Notes: generated by a model not told the origin, from the letters alone. Shown: positions 34,266 through 44,555, counted from the first letter of the stretch. The stretch is DNA of 60,788 nt from Aequorivita xiaoshiensis (GCF_022008395.1 NZ_JAIRBB010000014.1:1-60788), one strand, 5' to 3'. Made by a program: numbers and translations.

Positions 34266-35897
34266 ATGAAACATTACCTGATAGTTATATTTTGTTTAAT
34301 CATCTCCATACCCTCCACAGCACAGAGTGATTCTTGGTTTTATTTAACCGCAAGAGATTCTACCGTTGAGGTGCCCTTTGTAAAAGAAGGGAATTATTTA
34401 AAATATACCGGCAACAATTCAAGGTTGAAATCTGTCTTCGAAAACTATAAGATTTCTGAATTCAAAAAAACCTATCGAAGAGCTAAAAAGGAAGATTTAG
34501 ATGCAACATTTTTTGTAATTGCAGACAATTCGTTTTTACTAGAAGACCTACTTCAAACTTCTGGAGGTTTATTTAAAAGAGGGGAAATAATTCCTGACGA
34601 ACAAAAGAAAATTTTTGAACCTAATGATTATGGGCTTACAAGTACGATAGGAGGGAATGAGGGGTTTGCCGCAAACCTTGATTATTTAGACTTCCTCGGC
34701 TTGCCCGAAGCTTGGTACTATACTACAGGAGATAGCAGAACGATTATTGGTATATCAGATGGAGCTATTGATACCACTAATATAGATTTAAAAGATAAAA
34801 CAAAGATATTCCACAAATCTCCCGATGTTGATGGTCATGGTACTTCGGTAGCAGCGATAGCCGCAGCCCAAGGCGATAACGGCTACGGTATTCCTGGCGT
34901 TTGTTATGATTGTGCTATCTACGGCACTACCTATGGCAGATTTAGAACTTTTGAAATACTGCAAGAGCTTTCAAAAGCAGGGGCAAAAGTTATTAATTGT
35001 AGTTGGGTAGGTAGTTATAACACGCCAGAAGTGCAAGATGAGGTTAATGAAATGTTTGCGCGAGGTACCATACTAGTTGCAGCTGCCGGAAATCGTGGAT
35101 GGGAAAGAAATAAAGGCGAAATGAGTTACTTTCCAGCTTCCTATGATAATGTTATTTCCGTTTCTTCCGTAAATTATAAATACGAAAATATTGAAGACAA
35201 TATTTTAAAAAGCGATAATAATAAATTTTATATTGAAAACATTCGTGGATATGTAGGGAGAACAGGAGGGTTTAAAAATAACGACATTACTCAAGCCGTT
35301 AGCACTTACCCTGTTTCAGTAACCACTTTAAATAAGGATGTGGATATTTTAGCGCCATCCAATGGGCAATTGCGTTTTACTCATAGTATTAAAGAAGGAA
35401 AACCTGTTTATATTACTATTGAAGCAACTTCACCAGCAGCGCCATTAGTTTCAGGAACTATAGGGTTGATGTTTTCGCTTTATCCTTGTTTACCGGTTAC
35501 AGAAGTTGAAAGTATTTTGAAGATGACATCTACTAATATCGATCATATTGAAGCTAATAAACCTTTTGCCGGTAAATACGGAGCAGGGATGCTACATACT
35601 GGACGGGCTGTAAAAATGGTGTTTGATATGTTTGCTGAAAAGGGCCCTGTTACAATTGAAAACCAAAGTTTTAATCGATGGAATTTTAAACTCACTTCTC
35701 ACGCTGAAGTAATACTGCAAAATCAAACTTTTAAAGACGATGCCAGTTTAAACTTAACGTCTAAAAAAGGAATTACAATTGGAAAAAATACTGTGCTAAA
35801 GCCGAATGCGAAAGGGAAAATCCACCTACAAATAGATCCAACACTTCAAAAGGAGTGTGAGCTTCAATTACGCGATCCAAGTATTATGAAAGATTAA
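34266..35897 (+). CDS. Secreted subtilisin-like serine protease (S8)
   Basis: 543 aa with a signal peptide ending STAQS. The S8 triad is in place: Asp165 (GISDGAID), His191 (GHGTSVAA) and Ser389 (ATSPAAPLVSG, instead of the usual GTSMAxP), with oxyanion Asn276 (AAAGNRG). A ~70-residue pro-like region precedes the catalytic domain. The last ~80 residues form a beta-rich tail (SHAEVILQNQTF repeats) that does not look like the type IX secretion signal. Likely periplasmic or outer-surface; substrate unknown. Confidence 0.88.
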   Translation: MKHYLIVIFCLIISIPSTAQSDSWFYLTARDSTVEVPFVKEGNYLKYTGNNSRLKSVFENYKISEFKKTYRRAKKEDLDATFFVIADNSFLLEDLLQTSGGLFKRGEIIPDEQKKIFEPNDYGLTSTIGGNEGFAANLDYLDFLGLPEAWYYTTGDSRTIIGISDGAIDTTNIDLKDKTKIFHKSPDVDGHGTSVAAIAAAQGDNGYGIPGVCYDCAIYGTTYGRFRTFEILQELSKAGAKVINCSWVGSYNTPEVQDEVNEMFARGTILVAAAGNRGWERNKGEMSYFPASYDNVISVSSVNYKYENIEDNILKSDNNKFYIENIRGYVGRTGGFKNNDITQAVSTYPVSVTTLNKDVDILAPSNGQLRFTHSIKEGKPVYITIEATSPAAPLVSGTIGLMFSLYPCLPVTEVESILKMTSTNIDHIEANKPFAGKYGAGMLHTGRAVKMVFDMFAEKGPVTIENQSFNRWNFKLTSHAEVILQNQTFKDDASLNLTSKKGITIGKNTVLKPNAKGKIHLQIDPTLQKECELQLRDPSIMKD

Positions 35898-35963
35898 ATT
35901 TGAATTGACGTTTTGTAAAACCTCGTTGAGGGCCAAGACTTTTACTACCAACTATCAATTTTT

Positions 35964-36647
35964 TTATACTGTTTTCTGTACAACTTCAAAAATCTGATTT
36001 TCGTCGCATTTTAGCGTTTTTGAAGGGTATTTTAGTAGTAAGGCATAATCGTGAGTTGCCATTAAAATAGTGTTTCCGTTTTTGTTTATTTCACGTAAAA
36101 CTTCCATCACTTCAACACTAGTTTGAGGGTCTAAGTTTCCCGTAGGCTCATCGGCAAGAATTAATTCTGGGTCGTTTAATAATGCTCGAGCAATTGCAAT
36201 ACGTTGCTGCTCTCCACCAGAAAGCTGATATGGGTATTTAAAAGCTTTGGTTTTCATCCCTACTTTGTCAAGCACTTCGTTAATTCTATTTTCCATAGCA
36301 GCTTTATCCTTCCAGCCGGTTGCTGTAAGTACAAAATGCAAATTCGCGTTTACCGTACGGTCGTTTAACAACTTAAAGTCTTGAAAAACTACTCCTAACT
36401 TTCTTCTTAAAAATGGAATGTCTTTTTCTTTTAAAGTAGCCAAATCGTAGCCAACAATATCACCCTGACCTTCTTTAAGCGGTAGATCTCCGTAAAGTGT
36501 TTTCATAAAACTACTCTTTCCTGTCCCAGTTTTTCCGATTAGGTAAACAAACTCACCTTTATCTACAGAAACAGTAACGTCTGAAAGCACCAAATTATCT
36601 CCTTGATAGATTACGGCATCTTTTAATTGTAATACGTGGTTGGACAT
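35964..36647 (-). CDS. ftsE: Cell division ATP-binding protein FtsE
   Basis: 227 aa ABC ATPase, cytoplasmic partner of FtsX in the divisome. Visible are Walker [10 protein letters not shown], signature LSGGEQQR, Walker [13 protein letters not shown] and the H-loop MATHDYALL. The frame is open to 36743, but the extra 32 residues are not family-like; [15 protein letters not shown] at 36647 is the right start. The ftsX gene is not adjacent; the nearest FtsX-fold protein at 45905 belongs to the LolCE-like type. Confidence 0.9.
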   Translation of the reverse strand: MSNHVLQLKDAVIYQGDNLVLSDVTVSVDKGEFVYLIGKTGTGKSSFMKTLYGDLPLKEGQGDIVGYDLATLKEKDIPFLRRKLGVVFQDFKLLNDRTVNANLHFVLTATGWKDKAAMENRINEVLDKVGMKTKAFKYPYQLSGGEQQRIAIARALLNDPELILADEPTGNLDPQTSVEVMEVLREINKNGNTILMATHDYALLLKYPSKTLKCDENQIFEVVQKTV

Positions 36648-36757
36648 TTTTAAGTTGTATGTTAAGCGTTTAGCGTAATAAGTGTTTAAGGTTTCCCATT
36701 GAAGCCGAGAGACAAAAGTAATTTGAATTACCGCAAACTGCAATAGATTACTGGGAC

Positions 36758-37219
36758 TTATTTATTATCTGAAATTTTTTCTTTTAAAGCATCAATTTCT
36801 TTTTGCTGCTGAAGGGTGTACAGCGTTAATTCCTCAATTTTTTGAAGAAGCAGCAAGTTCATTTCTTTTAACGATATGCCTTCCGCTTTCATTGTATCGG
36901 CTGATGGAATATTTGGCAAGTGGTTGTTTTCTTTTAAATACAATTCTAATTCCTCTAATGAAATTAAGTTGTATTCGGGCATCAAGCTAGAAGTGCCTGT
37001 AAAGTATTTTTCAAAAACATAATCTGGAGCAACCGCGCCATCCAAATCTACTAAAACCTCTTGGGTGTGTATTTTTCCTTTTACAGTTAATAATTGGTCT
37101 GGATTTGAAGTCCCAATTCCTATTTTGCCATTTTTCTCGGTTAAATTCTTAAAAGGATTGCGTTGGGCAGTGGCGGAAACCGTCAATAAAACCACACCAA
37201 TAATTAATAACTTCTTCAT
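36758..37219 (-). CDS. Secreted tail-fibre-like protein of Bacteroidota
   Basis: 153 aa with a signal peptide (MKKLLIIGVVLLTVSATAQ). The GKIGIGTSNPDQLLTVKGKI block and the later YLKENNHLPNIPSADTM, 'ISLKEMNLLLLQKIEELTLY' segment is a recurrent small-protein architecture in this phylum, with a terminal coiled coil. Probably a surface or fibre component; exact role unknown. The gene ends 111 bp before the FtsE start on the same strand. Confidence 0.8.
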   Translation of the reverse strand: MKKLLIIGVVLLTVSATAQRNPFKNLTEKNGKIGIGTSNPDQLLTVKGKIHTQEVLVDLDGAVAPDYVFEKYFTGTSSLMPEYNLISLEELELYLKENNHLPNIPSADTMKAEGISLKEMNLLLLQKIEELTLYTLQQQKEIDALKEKISDNK

Positions 37220-37448
37220 AACAACAGGATTAATGTTTTAAAAATTTTAAAATTACAGTATTTTTTTCAAGTGTTTTAGTCAATGTTAAATTCTCTCATA
37301 ACTTTACATACTTATTTCCCAATTATAGCGTTATATTCTCTAGAAAATCACACTAAAAATCAATCGTTAATAAAACCTTAAAAGTTACAGTATCGAAGAA
37401 AGCTACACTTAAAGTTAAATATCTTTACGCATTCAAAAACTGTAAATA

Positions 37449-40400
37449 ATGATTAAGAATTTTCTAGTCTTTTCGCTTTTTCTATTCCTTTCATTTTCAT
37501 CTTTTTCACAGCAAACGGCCGTGTTTACAAATCACCTGGCAGAATTCAATCAGGCTTTGGAGATGTATAATAATGGGCAGTATTTAGCAGCCCAAAGTCT
37601 TTTCGATAAAATAAAAAATAGCTCAGATGATGAAACAGTGCAAAGCGACTGTGCTTACTACATTGCTAATGCAGCTGTTCGCTTAAATCAACAAAATGCC
37701 GATCAATTAATGGAGTCGTTTGTTGAAAATCATCCTACTAGTTTAAAACGAAACTCTGCATATATAGATGTTGCGAATTATTATTTTGATAACGGAAAAT
37801 ATTCTCACGCTCAGAAATGGTACAACAAAGTTGATGAATCTAGCCTAAGCCGAAGCGAGAAAGAGCGTTTTAACTTTAATAATGGATACGTTTATTTTAA
37901 AGCTAAACGTTACGATGAGGCAAAAAACTACTTCAATAGAGTGATAACATCACAAGAATACGGTTCGCAAGCAAAATACTATTTAGGGTTTATCGCCTAT
38001 GAAGGTGATGATTACGAGGAAGCAAATAAAAACTTTGAAGATGTAAAAGGGGAGGAGCGCTATTCGGAAGACTTAAGCTACTACCAAGCCGATATGAACT
38101 TTAAACTTGGCAACTTCCAGAAAGCTATTGATATGGGCAAGGAACAGTTTAATAATTCTTCTCCTGCCGAAAAAAGCCAGCTTTCAAAAATTATAGGTGA
38201 AAGCTATTTTAACCTAGGGCAATATTCCGAAGCTATTCCTTATTTAAAGGAGTACAAAGGAACGCGTGGTAAATGGAATAATACAGATTATTACCTGCTA
38301 GGTTATGCGTATTACAAACAAGGAGATTTTGAAAAAGCTATTGGTGAATTCAATAAAATTATTGACGGAAAAAATGCAGTTGCGCAAAACGCTTATTACC
38401 ATTTAGCCGAGAGTTATTTAAAACTGAATAAAAAACAAGAAGCATTAAACGCTTTTAAAAATGCTTCAGAAATGGATTTCAGTGCCGAAATTCAAGAAGA
38501 TGCGTATTTAAACTATGCAAAACTGAGTTACGAAATTGGGAATAGCTACAAAAGCACGCCACAAGTTATTCTTTCTTTTATAGAAAAATATCCAAACAAT
38601 GCTAATAATGAGGAGCTTAAAAAATTACTGATAGACAGCTATATCACTTCAAAAAACTATAAAGAGGCTCTAGATTTGTTGGAAAACAACAAGAACTTCG
38701 TAGATAAAGCAGCTTATCAAAAAGTAGCTTTTTTCAGAGGAATTGAACTTTATAACGAATCGAATTACAATGAAGCTATTATGTATTTCGATAAGAGTTT
38801 GAAAGAACCACAAGACCAAGACTTCACTGCTCGCGCAACATTTTGGAAGGCAGAAAGTGATTACCAATTGGCAAACTATGAAAAGTCTTTAAGTGGCTAT
38901 AATAAGTTTGCAAAGTTAGCAGGGTCTCAAAATATTTCAGAGTATAAAAATTTGAAGTACAATTTAGCTTACAATCAATTCAAATTAAAAAATTATGCAG
39001 ATGCAATTGCTAACTTTAAGAGTTATGTAAGTTCGCCTTCGGCGGAAAATGTAAGAAAGAAAGATGCTTATTTGCGATTGGGAGATAGTTATTTTGTAAC
39101 GAGTCAATACTGGCCGGCAATGGAAAATTACAATGCTGCCGTTGAAATGGGCGGTAACAACGACTATGCAGAATTCCAAAAAGCAATAAGCTATGGATTC
39201 GTAGATAGAAGCGAAAAGAAAATAGAGGAGTTAATTGCGTTTTCTAAGAAATATCCAAAGTCGGTTTACCGTGATGATGCTTTATACGAATTAGGAAATA
39301 CGTATATAGCTCAAAATAAAAACACAGAAGCTATTTCGGCTTACGATCAAATGATTCGCGATACCCCAAACAGTATTTTCGTGCCGAAGGCATTGCTTAA
39401 AAAAGCACTTATTTACGACAACACCGGAAGGAGTAATGAGGCCTTAGCTATTTTTAAACGAGTAGCGAAAGATTTTCCATCTACACAAGAAGCTTTACAA
39501 GCAGTATCGTCTGCAAAAATCATTTATATAGACCAAGGTAATGTAGATGAATATGCACGTTGGGTAAAAGGATTAGATTATGTGCAAGTTGGCGATACAG
39601 AACTTGATGATGCAACTTATTTAGCAGCGGAACAACCATATTTAGAAAACAAACAGTCACAAGCACAAGGTCGTTTTCAAGAATATTTAAAAGAGTTTCC
39701 AAACGGGCAACACGCTTTAAAAGCGCACTTTTATTTAGGTCAGATTTATTTTGCAAACAAAGCTTCAGATAAAGCTATTCCACATTTTGAATATGTTGTA
39801 AACCGCGAGAGAAGTGAATTTACAGAACAGGCACTATCGAGAGTTTCAGAATTGTATTTAGGGAAGCAAGATTATAAGAATGCTTTAAAATACTTAACAA
39901 GATTAGAGGCTGAAGCAGATTTTCCACAGAATATCATCTTTGCACAGACTAACAGTATGAAGGCTTCTTACGAGTTGAAGAAGTATGCTGAAGCAGTAAA
40001 CTATGCCGAAAAGGTTTTACAAAATTCAAAAATTGATAACGCTATTAAGAGTGATGCGCAAGTAATTATTGCACGTTCTGCGATGAAAACAAACAATGAA
40101 GCTAAAGCTAAAACAGCCTATGCCGAAGTTCAAAAAATTGCAACAGGCCAGCTTGCTGCTGAAGCATTGTACTTCGATGCCTATTTCAAAAACAAAGAAA
40201 GAAATTACGAGGCTTCAAATGCATCGGTTCAGAAATTAGCTAAAGATTATTCGGGATATAAGTTGTATGGAGCAAAAGGTTTGGTGCTAATGGCTAAAAA
40301 CTTTTATGCGCTAAACGACGCGTATCAAGCAACTTATATTTTGGAAAGCGTTACTAAAAACTTCACTGAATTTACAGAAGTAGTTGAAGAAGCAAAAGCA

Positions 40401-40463
40401 GAATTAGCACTGATTAAAAACGCTGAAGCAAAAACAAATTCATCTGTAGACACCAGAAATTAA
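37449..40463 (+). CDS. Secreted tetratricopeptide-repeat protein (1004 aa)
   Basis: Signal peptide (MIKNFLVFSLFLFLSFSSFSQ), then about 20 or more TPR-like helical repeats spread over the whole protein (for example YYLAYYKQGDFEKAI, 'YELGNTYIAQNKNTEAI' pattern). Tyr/Asn-rich repeats spaced by ~34-36 residues. It likely forms a periplasmic scaffold. A beta-barrel gene follows 100 bp downstream, which suggests a two-part envelope complex (inference). The box TATCTTTA at 37421-37428 is one mismatch from the -7 consensus. Confidence 0.88.
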   Translation: MIKNFLVFSLFLFLSFSSFSQQTAVFTNHLAEFNQALEMYNNGQYLAAQSLFDKIKNSSDDETVQSDCAYYIANAAVRLNQQNADQLMESFVENHPTSLKRNSAYIDVANYYFDNGKYSHAQKWYNKVDESSLSRSEKERFNFNNGYVYFKAKRYDEAKNYFNRVITSQEYGSQAKYYLGFIAYEGDDYEEANKNFEDVKGEERYSEDLSYYQADMNFKLGNFQKAIDMGKEQFNNSSPAEKSQLSKIIGESYFNLGQYSEAIPYLKEYKGTRGKWNNTDYYLLGYAYYKQGDFEKAIGEFNKIIDGKNAVAQNAYYHLAESYLKLNKKQEALNAFKNASEMDFSAEIQEDAYLNYAKLSYEIGNSYKSTPQVILSFIEKYPNNANNEELKKLLIDSYITSKNYKEALDLLENNKNFVDKAAYQKVAFFRGIELYNESNYNEAIMYFDKSLKEPQDQDFTARATFWKAESDYQLANYEKSLSGYNKFAKLAGSQNISEYKNLKYNLAYNQFKLKNYADAIANFKSYVSSPSAENVRKKDAYLRLGDSYFVTSQYWPAMENYNAAVEMGGNNDYAEFQKAISYGFVDRSEKKIEELIAFSKKYPKSVYRDDALYELGNTYIAQNKNTEAISAYDQMIRDTPNSIFVPKALLKKALIYDNTGRSNEALAIFKRVAKDFPSTQEALQAVSSAKIIYIDQGNVDEYARWVKGLDYVQVGDTELDDATYLAAEQPYLENKQSQAQGRFQEYLKEFPNGQHALKAHFYLGQIYFANKASDKAIPHFEYVVNRERSEFTEQALSRVSELYLGKQDYKNALKYLTRLEAEADFPQNIIFAQTNSMKASYELKKYAEAVNYAEKVLQNSKIDNAIKSDAQVIIARSAMKTNNEAKAKTAYAEVQKIATGQLAAEALYFDAYFKNKERNYEASNASVQKLAKDYSGYKLYGAKGLVLMAKNFYALNDAYQATYILESVTKNFTEFTEVVEEAKAELALIKNAEAKTNSSVDTRN

Positions 40464-40465
40464 AA

Positions 40466-40530
40466 CCTCGACGCTCTCTGCGACTTTGCGGTGTGATTTG
40501 TACCACTGAGACGTCAAGAACGCAAAGAAA
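40466..40530. repeat. Dispersed intergenic repeat, copy 1
   Basis: Contains ACTTTGCGGT and AACGCAAAG; shares blocks with the segment at 44005-44053. Sits between the TPR and beta-barrel genes. Confidence 0.65.
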
Positions 40531-40563
40531 TTATTAAAACAATAAATATAAATTTTTGAAAAT

Positions 40564-42279
40564 ATGTCCATAAAACAAATAGTTTTATTTTCAATCTCAG
40601 CAATATTTCTTTTTCATTTTTCTGCAAATGCACAGGAAAAGGAATTAGATCCTGAAGTGGTTAATATTGTAAAACCATATACTCCAACTATTTCAGATGC
40701 ATTTAAAGTAAAGGAAACCCCGTCCTTAAACGATTCGGTTTCTACCGCTAAAAAAGATGTGAAGTATAGTATATTTTCTGTTCCTGTAGCATCAACCTTC
40801 ACTCCTGCCAAAGGAAAAGCTACAAATGTAGAAAAAGCGAAACCTGTTAAGTTATATGATAATTATGCCACTTTAGGTTTTGGGAATTACACTTCAATTT
40901 TAGGAGAGTTATACAGTAATTTCGAATTAAGCCGTACGGATAATGCGGGTTTCTTTTTCAGACATAATTCTTCACAAGGAGATATAAAAGGGGTGAAACT
41001 AGACAACCACTATTACGATACTAGTCTAGACGTAAACTACACAAGTAGACAAAGGGATGTTACCTATAGATTGGATGCAGGAGTTGAACATCAGTTATTT
41101 AATTGGTATGGAGTTCCAAAAGGGTATTATTCAGATGAAATCTTAGCCGGAATTGATACCAAGCAAAACTATTTAAGCGGATATGTGGGAGGTAGCATTG
41201 CTTTAGACGATTCGTTTTTTGATAAGGCAGCGGCTTCTATACGTTATACCGGAGATTCGTTTTCTTCTTCTGAACTAAACGCTAAATTGAAACCAGAATT
41301 CTCTTTTCCCTTAGAAAATGTGACCTTCAAACTTGATGGGGATTTAGATTATTTGATGGGGAGTTTTGATAACGATTATTCAAACTCAACCGATATAAAA
41401 TACAGTTATTTAAATGTAGGATTAGCGCCATCTATCAACTTTATAAACAACGATCTTAGTGTTTCTTTGGGGGTTGCAGGTTATGTGAGTTTAGACACTG
41501 AAAATAGCGACACCAACTTTTCACTTTATCCAAAAGTGAATGTTTCGTATAGATTGCTTGACGAAACTGTAATTGCGTATGGTGGTGCAGAGGGTGGAAT
41601 TAAGCAGAATACCTATTATGATTTTAAGGAGGAAAATCCATTTGTTTCCCCAACCTTAAATATTGCACCTACTAAAAAATTATATGAAGCATTTGGAGGG
41701 ATTAAAGGAAAGCTTTCTAATGCTTTCGCTTACAACGCGAGAGTATCTTATGGTAAAGATGAAAACAGTACTTTATTTCAATCGAACGATATAAATTTTA
41801 CTACTTCACAAAACGAAGGGTATCATTATGGAAATTCGTTTAATGTAGTGTATGACGATATAAATACATTGGCGTTTTTCGGAGAAGTTAAGGTTGATGT
41901 TTCAGGACAATTTTCTATTGGGGTTAATGCTAACTATTACAGTTATAGTACCGATGTGCAAAGTGAAGCATGGAATTTACCTAGCCTAAAGGCTTCTGTA
42001 TTCTCTAATTTTAATATTACTGAAAAACTGTATGGTAGTGCATCCTTATTTTATATTGGAGAGCGAAAGGATATATCAAACGCAGGTTTTATAGGTGAAG
42101 AAATTACCTTAGACGCTTATGTTGATGCTAATCTTAGTTTTGGTTATCGATTTACAGATAGACTTTCAGCCTTTGTAAAAGGAAGCAATTTATTTGGTGA
42201 CAACTATAAAAAGTGGATGAATTATCCAGTTCAAGGAATCCAAGGCCTAGCTGGAGTTACATATAAATTTGATTGGTAA
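40564..42279 (+). CDS. Outer-membrane beta-barrel protein (TonB-receptor-like)
   Basis: 571 aa with a signal peptide (ending HFSANAQ). A short N-terminal segment (about 25-100) precedes regularly alternating amphipathic strands rich in aromatics that fill the rest; the protein ends in an aromatic residue (YKFDW), as outer-membrane barrels do. No plug or TonB box is clear. It sits behind the TPR gene and probably works with it; the pair could form a transport or assembly channel. Confidence 0.82.
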   Translation: MSIKQIVLFSISAIFLFHFSANAQEKELDPEVVNIVKPYTPTISDAFKVKETPSLNDSVSTAKKDVKYSIFSVPVASTFTPAKGKATNVEKAKPVKLYDNYATLGFGNYTSILGELYSNFELSRTDNAGFFFRHNSSQGDIKGVKLDNHYYDTSLDVNYTSRQRDVTYRLDAGVEHQLFNWYGVPKGYYSDEILAGIDTKQNYLSGYVGGSIALDDSFFDKAAASIRYTGDSFSSSELNAKLKPEFSFPLENVTFKLDGDLDYLMGSFDNDYSNSTDIKYSYLNVGLAPSINFINNDLSVSLGVAGYVSLDTENSDTNFSLYPKVNVSYRLLDETVIAYGGAEGGIKQNTYYDFKEENPFVSPTLNIAPTKKLYEAFGGIKGKLSNAFAYNARVSYGKDENSTLFQSNDINFTTSQNEGYHYGNSFNVVYDDINTLAFFGEVKVDVSGQFSIGVNANYYSYSTDVQSEAWNLPSLKASVFSNFNITEKLYGSASLFYIGERKDISNAGFIGEEITLDAYVDANLSFGYRFTDRLSAFVKGSNLFGDNYKKWMNYPVQGIQGLAGVTYKFDW

Positions 42280-42299
42280 TCATTTTTAAATAACCCTTT

Positions 42300-42336
42300 G
42301 AAAACATCCGTCTTTGGCGGATGTTTTCTATTTTTA
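42300..42336 (+). terminator. Terminator after the beta-barrel gene
   Basis: Perfect 11-bp arms GAAAACATCCG and CGGATGTTTTC around TCTTTGG, followed by a T-rich stretch. Confidence 0.85.
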
Positions 42337-42362
42337 CAGCTTTACTAAAACACTTCATTCCG

Positions 42363-44000
42363 ATGAAAAAACTATTACTCCTTTTACTTACCGCTTTTAT
42401 TTTTTCCTGTGCGCCTGAGAAAATCCCTGCCGATTTGCTCATTAAAAATGCGACAATTTATACAGTAGATAAAGATTTTAGTGTGGCGAACGCGCTAGTT
42501 GTAAAGGATGGAAAAATCTTAGAGATGGGCCTAAAGCCAGAACTCGAATTAAAATATAAAATCAAGGAAACCTATGATGCAAAAAACAATACGGTTGTTC
42601 CTGGGTTAATCGATGCACACGCACATTTATACGGTCTAGGTTTAGGCTTACAAAGAGTAGACTTAATTGGAACTAAGAGCTATGACGAGGTGTTAGAAAG
42701 GGTTGTTACATTCCAATTGGAACAGAATGCAGATTACATCATTGGTCGGGGATGGGATCAAAATGATTGGGAGGACAAAAACTTTCCAACTAAGGAAAAA
42801 TTAGATTCACTTTTCCCAAATACTCCTGTGGCATTACGACGAATTGATGGTCACGCCCTTTTAGCAAACTCTACAGCCTTAAAAATGGCTGGAATTACAG
42901 CAAAAACGAAAATGCCAGGTGGGGAAGTTATTTTAGAAAATGGTCAGCCAACAGGGGTTTTGGTAGATAGCCCTATGGAATTGGTTTTTAAAACGTACCC
43001 AGAAATAACTAAAGAAGTTTCCATTGAAGCACTATTAGATGCAGAAAAAGAAGCTTTAAAATATGGGCTAACTACTGTAGACGACGCAGGCTTAGATAGA
43101 AACATTATTGATTTGATTGATACACTTCAAAAGCAAGGGAAATTTAAGCTTAGAATGTATGCAATGGTGAGTAATAGTCCGGAGAACTTAGATTATTATT
43201 TAGATAAAGGAACTTATAAAACCGACAGGCTTAATGTGCGATCGTTTAAAATTTATTCCGATGGAGCATTAGGTTCGAGAGGAGCTGCCATGCGAGAGCC
43301 TTATAGTGATATGCCGGGCCATTATGGAGCTATGATGACTTCTTCAGAACAGTTAGAATCTATTGCAACTAAGTTGGCTAATTCAGAGTTTCAAATGAAT
43401 TCACACGCAATTGGTGATTCGGCAAATATTGCTGTTCTACGTGCCTACAAAGAGGCATTAACTGGTAAAAATGATAAGCGTTGGAGGGTAGAACACGCTC
43501 AAATTATCACTATGGAAGACTTTGAATATTTTAACGACCATAACAACATACTTCCTTCTGTGCAGCCAACTCATTGTACAAGCGATATGTATTGGGCCGA
43601 AGATAGGATAGGATCAAAGCGAATGCAAGGGGCTTATGCTTACAAAGGTTTATTAGATAAAGCTGGAAGTATTGCATTAGGAACCGATTTTCCTGTGGAA
43701 CACGTAAACCCGATGTACACATTCTATTCGGCGGTAGCTAGAAAAGATTTAGAGCACTTTCCAGAAGAAGGCTTCCAAATGAAAGATGCTTTAACACGTG
43801 AGGAAGCGTTAAAAGGAATGACTATTTGGGCAGCTTTTGCAAATTTTGAAGAAGATGAAAAAGGGAGTATTGAGGTAGGTAAGTTTGCCGATTTTACAAT
43901 TCTTGATAAAGATATAATGACTGTTGATGAAAAGGAATTGCCAAATACAAAGGTGATTGCCACTTTTATAAATGGTGAATTGGTTTACGAAGCCAAATAA
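42363..44000 (+). CDS. Amidohydrolase-family lipoprotein (YtcJ-like)
   Basis: About 545 aa. Signal sequence with lipobox LLTAFIFSC starting at ATG 42363; an upstream ATG at 42321 is inside the terminator hairpin and is rejected. Metal-binding and catalytic motifs of the superfamily are visible: DAHAHLYG, 'NSHAIGDSAN' and GTDFPVEHVNP. A C-terminal composite beta domain re-forms (GSIEVGKFADFTILD). It hydrolyses an amide or related bond in an unknown compound, lipid-anchored in the envelope. Confidence 0.88.
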   Translation: MKKLLLLLLTAFIFSCAPEKIPADLLIKNATIYTVDKDFSVANALVVKDGKILEMGLKPELELKYKIKETYDAKNNTVVPGLIDAHAHLYGLGLGLQRVDLIGTKSYDEVLERVVTFQLEQNADYIIGRGWDQNDWEDKNFPTKEKLDSLFPNTPVALRRIDGHALLANSTALKMAGITAKTKMPGGEVILENGQPTGVLVDSPMELVFKTYPEITKEVSIEALLDAEKEALKYGLTTVDDAGLDRNIIDLIDTLQKQGKFKLRMYAMVSNSPENLDYYLDKGTYKTDRLNVRSFKIYSDGALGSRGAAMREPYSDMPGHYGAMMTSSEQLESIATKLANSEFQMNSHAIGDSANIAVLRAYKEALTGKNDKRWRVEHAQIITMEDFEYFNDHNNILPSVQPTHCTSDMYWAEDRIGSKRMQGAYAYKGLLDKAGSIALGTDFPVEHVNPMYTFYSAVARKDLEHFPEEGFQMKDALTREEALKGMTIWAAFANFEEDEKGSIEVGKFADFTILDKDIMTVDEKELPNTKVIATFINGELVYEAK

Positions 44001-44004
44001 ATAA

Positions 44005-44053
44005 AGACTTTGCGGTAAGAATGCACCGCAGAAGCGCAAAGAGCGCAAAGAAA
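44005..44053. repeat. Dispersed intergenic repeat, copy 2
   Basis: Contains ACTTTGCGGT, GCACCGCAGA and two GCGCAAAG boxes. ACTTTGCGGT and the complementary ACCGCA...GCAAAG can pair. Confidence 0.65.
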
Positions 44054-44060
44054 TATTGAA

Positions 44061-44555
44061 ATGAAGAACATTCTAAATCAACTTCCACAAAAAGCAAAAG
44101 AAGCCGAAGCCGAAAACAAAAAGTTTTTTGCCAAACTGAAAAAGAAGCCGCCTAAGCATCTCGATACTTTAATGCAAGAGTTACACGAGGAAGAGTTTGA
44201 AAAAACAGATTGTCTTACTTGTGCCAATTGCTGTAAAACCACGGGCCCACTTTTCACCGATAAAGATATCGAACGAATTGCTAAGCATTTTAGAATGAAA
44301 CCGCAACAGTTTATTGAATCCTACTTGCGGATTGATGAAGATAAAGATTACGTACTGCAAAGTGTTCCCTGTACCTTTTTAGGTGCGGATAATTACTGTA
44401 GCATCTACGATGTACGCCCTAAGGCATGTCGCGAATTCCCACATACCGATAGAAAGAAGTTTCAGCAGATTTCTAACTTAACAATGAAAAATGTAGCTAT
44501 CTGTCCAGCAGCTTTTAATATTGTAGAGGAAATGAAGAAACGCTTGCCGAAGTAA
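44061..44555 (+). CDS. YkgJ-family cysteine-cluster protein
   Basis: 164 aa, cytoplasmic. CLTCANCC (about residues 52-59) with later VPCTFL, NYCSIYDVRPKACREFPH gives the CxxCxxCC ... C ... CxxxxxxxxxC pattern of the YkgJ/UPF0153 zinc- or iron-binding family. Function in this phylum is unknown. Confidence 0.88.
   Translation: MKNILNQLPQKAKEAEAENKKFFAKLKKKPPKHLDTLMQELHEEEFEKTDCLTCANCCKTTGPLFTDKDIERIAKHFRMKPQQFIESYLRIDEDKDYVLQSVPCTFLGADNYCSIYDVRPKACREFPHTDRKKFQQISNLTMKNVAICPAAFNIVEEMKKRLPK

Noticed and set aside
34266-35897. Type IX secretion cargo
   Set aside because: The C-terminus does not show the usual conserved T9SS sorting-domain motifs.
42321-42362. Earlier start of the amidohydrolase
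   Set aside because: That ATG sits in the arm of the preceding terminator, and the lipoprotein signal begins at 42363.
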